A stretch of DNA of 35,592 nt from Lachnospiraceae bacterium (GTDB lineage Bacteria > Bacillota > Clostridia > Lachnospirales > Lachnospiraceae). Shown piece after piece: positions 1 through 5,368 of the stretch (positions within the stretch are counted from its first letter, which is position 1; each line of letters starts with the position of its first letter). Made by a program: the position numbers and the translations under genes. Below the pieces are notes generated by a model that saw only the letters and a list, made by a program, of their open reading frames with translations, ran no database searches and had not been told where the DNA came from. Location: the NCBI GenBank assembly GCA_016283275.1, contig JAEEMP010000025.1:1-35592 (forward strand), read 5' to 3'.

Positions 1-135
1 AAGGATACTGTCTCCGTCGCTAAACACCATAAGTTTCGCGCCGGTATCTATTTTAAGGTATTCCCTTATAGCCTTGGGCAATACAATTTGGCCTTTAGAA
101 GATAATGCTGTAATATCCGACATGTACTGTTGCAT
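1..135 (-). CDS. AbrB/MazE/SpoVT-type DNA-binding protein, N-terminal part
   Basis: Partial gene running off the left edge; 45 codons are visible. The protein begins MQQYMSDITALSSKGQIVLP, and the segment SSKGQIVLPKAIREYL is the typical swapped-hairpin AbrB DNA-binding fold (S-x-K-G-Q-x-x-L/I-P-K-x-I-R). Such proteins are transition-state regulators or the antitoxin half of a toxin-antitoxin pair; which one cannot be decided because the C-terminus and the downstream gene lie outside. The ATG at 133-135 is chosen because an AAGGAGGA ribosome-binding site (143-150) precedes it by 7 nt. It has its own promoter and a palindromic operator, so it is probably autoregulated. Confidence 0.85.
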   Translation of the reverse strand, partial: MQQYMSDITALSSKGQIVLPKAIREYLKIDTGAKLMVFSDGDSIL

Positions 136-150
136 AATCCGATCCTCCTT

Positions 151-167
151 AGTAAGATATTCTTACT
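151..167 (-). promoter_or_regulatory. palindromic operator before the AbrB-type gene
   Basis: AGTAAGA-TAT-TCTTACT is a perfect 7-bp inverted repeat with a 3-bp centre. It sits between the -10 box and the ribosome-binding site, about where transcription starts, which suits autorepression by the AbrB-type product. The role is inferred. Confidence 0.5.
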
Positions 168-170
168 TGG

Positions 171-199
171 ATAATAACAGATATACACCAAGAAATCAA
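171..199 (-). promoter_or_regulatory. promoter of the AbrB-type gene
   Basis: Read on the - strand: -35 TTGATT (194-199), 17-nt spacer, -10 TATTAT (171-176). It lies between the amidohydrolase stop codon and the AbrB-type gene, so that gene need not depend on the riboswitch upstream. Prediction from sequence only. Confidence 0.6.
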
Positions 200-212
200 C
201 CAATATATCTCA

Positions 213-971
213 CTAACAATGAATAATCGCACTATTTTCTAACCGTGCTATCACCCCCGCCACATCTCTTTTCACCCTCTCATATTCCTCGCTCTTCCGG
301 CAGTCAGCATCCATATAAAGCCGCCGATTCAACTCAATCATAATCGACATTACGCGTTTATCCCGCTCATAATACTTCAAGGGCACGATAGAGCCCGCGA
401 AGGGCTCGTTAAAGACCACAGAATAACCACAGCCGACGAAATACTCATAAGCCACTTCGGCCAGCTCTGAGGGCGTGTGGAAGGGGTCGGTTCCGAGGCA
501 GATGTCGGGGCGGTCCAGGTTCTGATTAAGTTCGTATGGTAAGGGTGTGGGGTAGAAAGAATGACCGTCGATAATCAGGCAGCGGTCGAACTCACGGAGC
601 TTCTCCGAGACTAAAAACTCGAACCGAGCATGATACGGGTCGTAGTACTGTCGCAACAATTCTTCTTTGTGTGCTTCCGTCACAGTCTTAAGCGGACTAC
701 CATCGGAGCAGCGCGTGTAGATAGCGCCCATGCCCACCTCCGACATTATCTCCGAAGCATCGTCACGGAATCGCTCAGCATCGCAGACCAGGCGCGACAC
801 AGGGAAACGCAGCATAGTATCCCCGGTAGCATATAAATCATCGCAATAATGGTCGGTCATGACGGCCAGCTCGCGAGCGACAAATGGCGTCACGAAAAGC
901 CCTCGCTCCTCATCCGGAATAAACGTCGACGCATGTGGTACATTGATTAGAATTGGATTGTTCTTTTGCAT
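213..971 (-). CDS. N-formylglutamate amidohydrolase family protein (SAM-riboswitch controlled)
   Basis: 252 aa, the normal length for the HutG/FGase amidohydrolase family (PF05013). Visible family motifs are NVPHAST (His13), the region VSRLVCDAERFRDD (57-70), and the strand plus metal-site segment LIIDGHSFYP (His137). Members hydrolyse N-formyl or related N-acyl amino acids through a bound metal. The ATG at 969-971 has an AAGGAGG site about 6 nt upstream. No histidine-degradation gene is adjacent, so a role in histidine catabolism is not supported. Upstream lies a complete SAM-class riboswitch with terminator and antiterminator, so expression should rise when S-adenosylmethionine is low. This suggests a link to methionine supply, for example N-formylmethionine deformylation, which is inference only. 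The family assignment is firm; the substrate is unknown. Confidence 0.85.
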   Translation of the reverse strand: MQKNNPILINVPHASTFIPDEERGLFVTPFVARELAVMTDHYCDDLYATGDTMLRFPVSRLVCDAERFRDDASEIMSEVGMGAIYTRCSDGSPLKTVTEAHKEELLRQYYDPYHARFEFLVSEKLREFDRCLIIDGHSFYPTPLPYELNQNLDRPDICLGTDPFHTPSELAEVAYEYFVGCGYSVVFNEPFAGSIVPLKYYERDKRVMSIMIELNRRLYMDADCRKSEEYERVKRDVAGVIARLENSAIIHC

Positions 972-1037
972 AAAAGCCTCCTTTTTTTGCTACAAAGAGG
1001 CGCAAAAGAAATCTTTCCATGAAGGGCGCGGACCCAT

Positions 1038-1065
1038 AAGAAAAGACCCATCGTCTCGACGGGTC
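1038..1065 (-). terminator. intrinsic terminator of the SAM riboswitch expression platform
   Basis: On the - strand GACCCGTCG-AGA-CGATGGGTC forms a 9-bp stem (one G-U pair) followed by TTTTCTT. It stands between the aptamer and the amidohydrolase start. Its 5' arm (1058-1064, ACCCGTC on the - strand) can instead pair with GATGGGT (1081-1087), the 3' strand of aptamer helix P1, giving the competing antiterminator. Ligand binding should therefore lead to termination. Confidence 0.85.
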
Positions 1066-1080
1066 CCGGTTACAGATTGA

Positions 1081-1168
1081 ACCCATCGATCAAGCATTGG
1101 CACCTTACCTCGGTGAGGCAGGTTGTCGTGCGGTCACAGGGCTTGTCCCTCGCGCACTCTTCATAGGT
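1081..1168 (-). promoter_or_regulatory. SAM-class riboswitch aptamer
   Basis: The - strand RNA has the SAM-clan core: GAGGGACAAGCCC, then GACAACC, then AAGGUGCCAAU. Helices that can be drawn are P1 (ACCUAUGA at 1161-1168 with UCGAUGGGU at 1081-1089, one bulge), P2 (GUGCG/CGCAC, 1153-1157 with 1128-1132), P3 (ACCU/AGGU closing CCUC-ACC-GAGG, within 1096-1126) and a pseudoknot between the P2 loop CAAGC (1141-1145) and GCUUG (1091-1095). Only about six nucleotides separate the core from the P1 3' strand, so the P4 helix of canonical SAM-I is absent; this resembles the SAM-IV or SAM-I/IV members of the clan. The class is clear, the subclass is not. It controls the downstream amidohydrolase gene. 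Confidence 0.85.
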
Positions 1169-1184
1169 ATTTTTATTTTGTTTT

Positions 1185-1214
1185 ATTATATGTGGTATCG
1201 ATTAACGGTGCTAA
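1185..1214 (-). promoter_or_regulatory. probable promoter of the riboswitch-amidohydrolase transcript
   Basis: On the - strand a perfect -10 TATAAT (1185-1190) is preceded, after 18 nt, by a weak -35 TTAGCA (1209-1214). It lies just upstream of aptamer helix P1 and downstream of the 83-aa gene. A CGATTA/TAATCG inverted repeat (1199-1217) overlaps the -35 box; its meaning is unclear. Confidence 0.5.
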
Positions 1215-1220
1215 TCGCTC

Positions 1221-1472
1221 CTAGTGCCAATACGGCTTCTGGTCCTTGTGACTATACCCCTTCAGCTTCTCCTTGTAGATGCCGAGAATTGACTCGTACT
1301 TGGCCAAAGAAGATGTCTTGAGCCCTCCCGACGCCCGCATCTCCTCTATCGCGCTCTCGAGCTCGCGAAGGTTATCCTGGGCGTTATCTTTATAGTTGTT
1401 CGACAGGTTCATCGCCAGGCGCTGAATGATGATGTCGAGGTTTCTTTCGGCTTTGGATTTGAATATGGACAT
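1221..1472 (-). CDS. small hypothetical helical protein
   Basis: 83 aa, no recognised family. It is highly charged and predicted mostly helical (long Lys/Glu/Arg/Asp-rich stretches, no Pro until residue 80) and ends in KPYWH. The ATG at 1470-1472 has an AGGAG ribosome-binding site (1481-1485). It lies 52 nt downstream of the lipoprotein gene in the same orientation and could be co-transcribed with it. The clear start signal supports a real gene; no function can be given. Confidence 0.7.
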   Translation of the reverse strand: MSIFKSKAERNLDIIIQRLAMNLSNNYKDNAQDNLRELESAIEEMRASGGLKTSSLAKYESILGIYKEKLKGYSHKDQKPYWH

Positions 1473-1524
1473 GATAGAATCTCCTAACGTTTGTAGTAAG
1501 ATTATTTAATCCCCTTTCATAAAA

Positions 1525-2238
1525 CTATAAATCAACAAGGTATATTCCTACGCTGATCTGTGTAAAACTACCCTTCTTGGTAATATCACTTATTTTTGCT
1601 TTCAAAAGTTTTCCCGCATCCATAAGTCTCGCAAAGATAATATTGTCTTTTTCCGGTACATAACCCAATTTTATGCCTTCCCCGTTCAAGATAACTGTTT
1701 CGTTTGTCCTTCTCAGTTCAACGTGAGAAGTCTTTGTTTCATACACGATTCTTCCATTGATCTGCTCAATAGGATCTCCATATAACTGCGCTGCAGCCTT
1801 ATTCATAGGATTCAGTAGTTTCATCTGCTCATCTTTTGATTTCTCACGAATTATAATGTTAGCATCTGAGAATCCAAAATCGCGTACATCAATAGAAAGC
1901 ATTGTCTCATAATCGAATATGGGATAGATATATCCCACCTGCGAATCACCTCTGGTTGCATCAGGCTCTTTTCCAAATGCCTCTTTTACAACATCCATAC
2001 TATCTCCCCATTTGGAACCCAGGAAATCGTATTTCTTCCCATTTGCAGGGACTAAAGTATCAAGCACCTTAACCCATTCATCGACTTCGTACTTTGGATC
2101 TTTAGGCTGTTCAACAGTCTCTTCAACCTGAGCGGTTGTTGCTACATTTTCCTCTACTCTTTCAGTTGCGCAGGCAACGCTCATGATCATGGTAATAATC
2201 AGCAGCGGAAACACTGCTGCCTTTTTAAACTTTTTCAC
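1525..2238 (-). CDS. putative lipoprotein, unknown function
   Basis: 237 aa with a type II signal peptide: basic MKKFKK, a hydrophobic stretch to residue 20, and lipobox SVAC with Cys23 as the lipidation site. An acidic Thr/Glu/Val linker (about 24-55) leads to a mixed alpha/beta domain (about 60-237) that I do not recognise; one segment, KKYDFLGSKWGDSMDVVKEA, recalls DUF-type lipoproteins with a conserved G-x-x-W. The start is GTG (2236-2238) with AAGGGAG 9 nt upstream; no in-frame ATG gives a better signal peptide. Base composition is AT-richer than the catabolic genes of the window. Likely outer-face membrane-anchored. Confidence 0.75.
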   Translation of the reverse strand: MKKFKKAAVFPLLIITMIMSVACATERVEENVATTAQVEETVEQPKDPKYEVDEWVKVLDTLVPANGKKYDFLGSKWGDSMDVVKEAFGKEPDATRGDSQVGYIYPIFDYETMLSIDVRDFGFSDANIIIREKSKDEQMKLLNPMNKAAAQLYGDPIEQINGRIVYETKTSHVELRRTNETVILNGEGIKLGYVPEKDNIIFARLMDAGKLLKAKISDITKKGSFTQISVGIYLVDL

Positions 2239-2262
2239 TGATTATACTCCCTTACAGTTTAA

Positions 2263-2769
2263 TCATCCCAACACTTCCGCATCGTTGTCATAATCCGATA
2301 AGATAACATCCTCAACCGGCAACTTAAGCCCAATACTCGGAGACTTATAATTGATCGGCTGTGTTTCACCCATATGTCTTTTATCTATAGCGTATGCCTG
2401 TATCGTATCTTCCTCAAGCGACAAAAATGCATGTCCGAAACCCGCCGGAACATATACGATCTGAGGCTTATCCGCACTTAACTCGACTGCCTTATATTCA
2501 AGGAATGTATCAGAGTCTTCTCTTAAATCGATGGTATAGTCTATGCCTTTCCCTTGGATCAGGCTTATCAGCTTCGCCGGTCCCCTGTGAATGCCAAAGA
2601 ACGCCTTATCCCTCATCTTGTAAAGGCGTTGTTCGGACAATTCAAAATCTATTGACAGCTCACGCATCTGTTCCGGGCAGAAGAAAACTTCCATCACGCC
2701 CCTTGAATCGTCTCTCATATTCGGTTCGATCAATAAACATTGGTCGAAAAAGGTTTCTGTTATTTTCAT
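2263..2769 (-). CDS. RmlC-like dTDP-4-dehydrorhamnose 3,5-epimerase family protein
   Basis: 168 aa from ATG 2767-2769 (MKITETFFDQCLLIEPNM), which aligns with the usual RmlC N-terminus. The frame stays open upstream to a TTG at 2844, but that adds residues outside the fold and has no good ribosome-binding site. Cupin motifs: FFGIHRGPA (His61, in place of the usual RGLHYQ), VPAGFGHAFLSLEED with the metal-free cupin His, and the C-terminal YKSPSIGLKLP signature. RmlC epimerises C3 and C5 of the dTDP-4-keto sugar for rhamnose synthesis. No rmlA, rmlB or rmlD is near, and the active-site segment is divergent, so another nucleotide-sugar epimerase or isomerase is possible. A weak Shine-Dalgarno at either start leaves the N-terminus uncertain. 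Confidence 0.8.
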   Translation of the reverse strand: MKITETFFDQCLLIEPNMRDDSRGVMEVFFCPEQMRELSIDFELSEQRLYKMRDKAFFGIHRGPAKLISLIQGKGIDYTIDLREDSDTFLEYKAVELSADKPQIVYVPAGFGHAFLSLEEDTIQAYAIDKRHMGETQPINYKSPSIGLKLPVEDVILSDYDNDAEVLG

Positions 2770-2863
2770 AGGTTTCTTATTAACATCAATGTTAACTTTC
2801 TTAACACTTATACTCTCTATCAGCTTATGGTTTATCCCCAACAATGAACCGCTACATATAACA

Positions 2864-2983
2864 TCAACATTTTCTGAGCCATTTATCCTTCTGATTCAAC
2901 ATTTTCTGAGCCATTCGTCCTTCTGATTCAACATTTTCTGAGCCATTTGTCCTTCTGATTCAACATTTTCTGAGCCATTTTCT
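2864..2983. repeat. 32-bp tandem repeat array, 3.7 copies
   Basis: Units start at 2864, 2896, 2928 and 2960 (the last is partial). Each begins TCAACATTTTCTGAGCCATT and continues with two variable bases and TCCTTCTGAT. The period is exactly 32 bp and copies differ at only one or two positions. There are no spacers, so this is not a CRISPR. The period is not a multiple of three, so it does not encode a protein repeat. The array lies between the RmlC-like gene and the terminator of the 22-codon gene. A remnant of an insertion-sequence end with several transposase-binding sites is one explanation. Confidence 0.85.
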
Positions 2984-3011
2984 TTCAGTTTTTCATTCGC
3001 TCCGAATTTTG

Positions 3012-3048
3012 ATAAAAACATCCCTGCGAAGTTTTACTCCACAGGGAT
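3012..3048 (-). terminator. intrinsic terminator after the 22-codon gene
   Basis: On the - strand ATCCCTGTG (3040-3048) pairs with CGCAGGGAT (3020-3028, one G-U pair) in a 9-bp stem with an 11-nt loop, followed by GTTTTTATC. It lies about 20 nt downstream of the small open reading frame. Confidence 0.8.
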
Positions 3049-3068
3049 TCTATATGTAATGCGGCAAG

Positions 3069-3137
3069 TCATTTAAAAACTTCCCGCGAGTCGAGGTTAG
3101 TATCTGATTCACAGATACGCATTGAGGTATTATTCAT
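3069..3137 (-). CDS. free-standing 22-aa small protein gene
   Basis: ATG at 3135-3137 followed by 21 sense codons and TGA. The peptide starts MNNTSMRICESDTNLD and ends SREVFK: hydrophilic, a single Cys, no signal peptide or membrane segment. An exceptionally strong AAAGGAGG site (3147-3154) lies 9 nt upstream of this ATG; a second ATG two codons earlier (3141-3143) is too close to that site. A -10 TATAAT and a terminator bracket it, making a complete transcription unit of about 150 nt. I know no family. A regulatory peptide, leader peptide or short stress protein are all possible. Confidence 0.55.
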   Translation of the reverse strand: MNNTSMRICESDTNLDSREVFK

Positions 3138-3164
3138 AAGCATGTACCTCCTTTCCTCGTCTCG

Positions 3165-3194
3165 ATTATATCATATCTGCAAACACAGCGTTAA
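3165..3194 (-). promoter_or_regulatory. promoter of the 22-codon gene
   Basis: On the - strand a perfect -10 TATAAT (3165-3170) with a weak -35 TTAACG (3189-3194) at 18-nt spacing. The start of transcription would fall about 20 nt before the ribosome-binding site. It begins just past the stop codon of the LiaF-like gene. Confidence 0.5.
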
Positions 3195-3196
3195 CA

Positions 3197-3652
3197 CTAT
3201 CTTACTACCTTGATATCTCCGAGCTTTGACATGCCCACAATGTTGATGACCCTTGCATCTTCTTCGCATTCCGCATTCAGACTTTCATCGAGCGGTTTGC
3301 CGTTGATCTCGCCTTCTGCCTTTACTCCCGCAGGAAGCGTTACAGTGATCTTACCAAGGACACAGCTGAGGTCCAAAAGTGAATCCTTTTCCGGAATGCC
3401 TTCCCAGGATACGTTCGCAACACCTGCCATACATGCAATATATGTTGCTGAGGTATCGGGCTTTATCTCATTATCCGATTTACCCATTCCGCTGCAGATG
3501 ATGTTATTGTTCTGTTCTTTTCTCTCTTTGGCCTTATCCATGTTCTTCTTGCCAAAGTATGCCATGCCTGCTGCCTCTGCCGCCAGACCCAGCCCTGCCG
3601 CGCTTAAAAGAAAAAGCACCGCCTTCTTCATTCCGCTTGATTCTTTACCCAT
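3197..3652 (-). CDS. membrane protein with LiaF-like C-terminal domain
   Basis: 151 aa. Residues about 8-30 form one membrane helix (AVLFLLSAAGLGLAAEAAG), followed by a basic segment GKKNMDKAKERKEQ and a beta-rich domain (about 60-151). That domain contains the pattern ACMAGVANVSWEGIPEKDSL, then LDLSCVLGKITVTLPAGV, which resembles the toastrack domain at the LiaF C-terminus (cell-envelope stress sensing). This assignment is by pattern, not certain. The ATG at 3650-3652 has AGGAGG 5 nt upstream; Met8 is an alternative. It is divergent from the XRE-HD gene, with a 15-bp palindrome between them. Confidence 0.65.
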   Translation of the reverse strand: MGKESSGMKKAVLFLLSAAGLGLAAEAAGMAYFGKKNMDKAKERKEQNNNIICSGMGKSDNEIKPDTSATYIACMAGVANVSWEGIPEKDSLLDLSCVLGKITVTLPAGVKAEGEINGKPLDESLNAECEEDARVINIVGMSKLGDIKVVR

Positions 3653-3743
3653 TTTAACCTCCTGAATATACCATTCGTTTTTTTACTGCATATAAATATA
3701 ATAACACTGATTCAAGGAGACACAAAATGAAGAATTTATAAAC

Positions 3744-3758
3744 TCAAGTTCAACTTGA
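3744..3758. promoter_or_regulatory. 15-bp palindrome in a divergent intergenic region
   Basis: TCAAGTT-C-AACTTGA is a perfect 7-bp inverted repeat with a 1-bp centre, lying 8 nt upstream of the -35 box of the XRE-HD gene. It is the only clear symmetric site between the divergent LiaF-like and XRE-HD genes, so it is a candidate operator for the XRE protein or another regulator. Confidence 0.45.
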
Positions 3759-3766
3759 ATTTTCCA

Positions 3767-3795
3767 TTGAAACTTAAAGCCCCACCCGCTAATAT
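3767..3795 (+). promoter_or_regulatory. promoter of the XRE-HD gene
   Basis: -35 TTGAAA (3767-3772), 17-nt spacer, -10 TAATAT (3790-3795). The 5' untranslated leader would be about 85-90 nt; it contains a GC-rich stretch (3838-3864) but no convincing terminator or known riboswitch. Confidence 0.6.
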
Positions 3796-3889
3796 AAAAG
3801 TGTGGGATACCTTATCATATGCTTGTAAACAGGATCACCGCCGGTAAAATGCGCTGCGCACGGCTCACAAAAAAGAAAGGTAAAAGAAA

Positions 3890-4705
3890 ATGAGCATAGG
3901 ACAGAACATCAAGAACTTACGTGAAGAAAGAAAACTCACTCAGGAACAGGTCGCAGAATCTCTCGGCATCAGCTTCCAGGCCGTATCCTCATGGGAAAGA
4001 GACGAATACAAACCCGACACCGATAAGCTCATCAGGCTTTCGGAACTTTTCGATGTCTCCGTATCATCAATCGCCGAAGAAAAGCACAAACCCTTCAAGA
4101 CAAAAGAAACCATCTACAGTTGGGAACACATGAAGACCTACGTAAAGACTACGGCAAGAAACTTCAAGCTCCCCAACACGCTTAAAGCCGTGGATTACGC
4201 GGTTGAAGCCCACGAAGGTCAGAAAAGAAAGCGTTCAAACACGCCTTACATCTACCACCCGCTCAATCTTGCCTGCCACGCGATTGCCATGGGCATCGTC
4301 GATGATGAGATCCTCGCAGCCTGCCTTCTTCACGATGTGATCGAAGACTGCGGGAAAACTTTGAATGACCTCCCGGTCAATGACGATGCAAAAGAACTCG
4401 TGCGCCTGTTAACATGTGCCAAAACCAATCCCGAGAACCGTAAAGAGATCCTGGACGCCTACTATGCAGGCATAATAAAAAACCCAAAAGCAGCTTTGAT
4501 AAAGTGCTTAGACCGCTGCAACAACTTAACCACCATGTCCTGGGGCTTAAGTCGCGAGCGCATCTATCGAATGATCAAAGAAACCGAAGAATACTATCCC
4601 GCTCTCCTTGATGCCATCAAAGACACCACGGAATACAATAACGCCGCATGGCTTCTTAAATACCAGATCGAAAGCATGCTGGATATCTATAAAAGGCTTA
4701 TGTAA
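3890..4705 (+). CDS. XRE helix-turn-helix fused to a SpoT/MESH1-like HD hydrolase
   Basis: 271 aa. Residues 1-60 are an XRE HTH (LTQEQVAESLGISFQAVSSW). Residues about 95-250 match the HD hydrolase domain of RelA/SpoT enzymes: AHEGQKRKRSNTPYIYHP (His108, His123), CLLHDVIED (His148-Asp149 and Glu152-Asp153) and KCLDRCNNL (Asp208, Asn212). All residues that bind the catalytic manganese in SpoT and MESH1 are present, and no synthetase, TGS or ACT domain is present. The expected reaction is removal of the 3' pyrophosphate of (p)ppGpp, although related HD proteins act on other nucleotides. GAAAGG lies 9 nt before the ATG at 3890. The fusion suggests a DNA-bound regulator that destroys or senses an alarmone. 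The toxin-antitoxin-like operon begins 63 nt downstream with its own promoter. Confidence 0.85.
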   Translation: MSIGQNIKNLREERKLTQEQVAESLGISFQAVSSWERDEYKPDTDKLIRLSELFDVSVSSIAEEKHKPFKTKETIYSWEHMKTYVKTTARNFKLPNTLKAVDYAVEAHEGQKRKRSNTPYIYHPLNLACHAIAMGIVDDEILAACLLHDVIEDCGKTLNDLPVNDDAKELVRLLTCAKTNPENRKEILDAYYAGIIKNPKAALIKCLDRCNNLTTMSWGLSRERIYRMIKETEEYYPALLDAIKDTTEYNNAAWLLKYQIESMLDIYKRLM

Positions 4706-4715
4706 CAACAAAGTC

Positions 4716-4744
4716 TTGCAACTATACGTCATTTAGCGTATAGT
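4716..4744 (+). promoter_or_regulatory. promoter with overlapping operator of the XRE-nucleotidyltransferase/HEPN operon
   Basis: -35 TTGCAA (4716-4721), 17-nt spacer, -10 TATAGT (4739-4744). A perfect inverted repeat, ACTATACG (4721-4728) and CGTATAGT (4737-4744) separated by 8 bp, covers the spacer and the -10 box. Binding of a dimeric HTH protein here would exclude RNA polymerase; the XRE domain of the first gene is the natural candidate (inference). Confidence 0.7.
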
Positions 4745-4768
4745 AATGGTTATAAAGGAGATCTGCTC

Positions 4769-5368
4769 ATGAGTAAAACTATTCTTCAGACAATCCGTTT
4801 AAAAAAGGGAATGAGCCAGTATGAACTGGCAGAAAAAAGCGGGGTTAACTACCGCACTCTTCAGGATTTCGATCAGGGAAGGAAAAGCCTTAAAAATGCC
4901 AAAGGCGATATGCTTATTAAACTCAGCAATGCTCTTGAGGTTCCGATAGAATCCCTGCTCGGATCGGATAATGAGAATCGGTTTTTAACATATTATGATC
5001 TGTTTAAAAAGAAGACCGAAGAATACCGGTTCCCGGTCGTTATAAAAGCACCGGCATATGATGCCTCAAAGGTTTATCCGCTCAAACAAAAGACAGTTCA
5101 GGCCATGACCAAAAGCCTGAAAAAAGAAAAATGCATCAACCGGTGTATCCTTTTTGGAAGCAGTGTCTCTATGCGATGCCACAAAGACAGCGATACAGAT
5201 GTAGCCGTAGAACTCAAAAAAGAAAGCCTCACAAAAGATGCTCGAAATCATATCTCCGAAATTATTCAACAGGCCTGCGACTGGGATGCAGATATCATCT
5301 GGTTGGACCGGATTGAAAAAAACGAGCGTATTTACAATGAAATATTAAAGGGAATTCGACTTATATGA
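4769..5368 (+). CDS. XRE helix-turn-helix fused to a MNT-type nucleotidyltransferase (probable antitoxin)
   Basis: 199 aa. Residues 1-65 are an XRE HTH (GMSQYELAEKSGVNYRTLQD). Residues about 105-199 are a minimal nucleotidyltransferase: the motif GSSVSMRCHKDSDTD (130-144) gives the family pattern G-S-x10-D-x-D with Asp142 and Asp144, and the third carboxylate is probably Asp in DWDADIIWLD. MntA-type enzymes paired with HEPN proteins act as antitoxins, in known cases by AMPylating the HEPN partner. The ATG at 4769 has AAAGGAG 8 nt upstream; the stop overlaps the HEPN start by 4 nt (ATGA), so translation is coupled. The added HTH lets the antitoxin repress its own promoter, which carries a matching palindrome. 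Confidence 0.85.
   Translation: MSKTILQTIRLKKGMSQYELAEKSGVNYRTLQDFDQGRKSLKNAKGDMLIKLSNALEVPIESLLGSDNENRFLTYYDLFKKKTEEYRFPVVIKAPAYDASKVYPLKQKTVQAMTKSLKKEKCINRCILFGSSVSMRCHKDSDTDVAVELKKESLTKDARNHISEIIQQACDWDADIIWLDRIEKNERIYNEILKGIRLI

Noticed and set aside
1199-1217. Terminator after the 83-aa gene
   Set aside because: CGATTA/TAATCG forms only a 6-bp stem with no T-run; it overlaps the -35 region of the riboswitch promoter instead.
2770-2844. N-terminal extension of the RmlC-like protein to TTG 2844
   Set aside because: No ribosome-binding site, and the family normally starts at the internal Met; kept only as an alternative.
2864-2983. CRISPR array
   Set aside because: The 32-bp units are in direct tandem with no spacers of unique sequence, and no cas gene is near.
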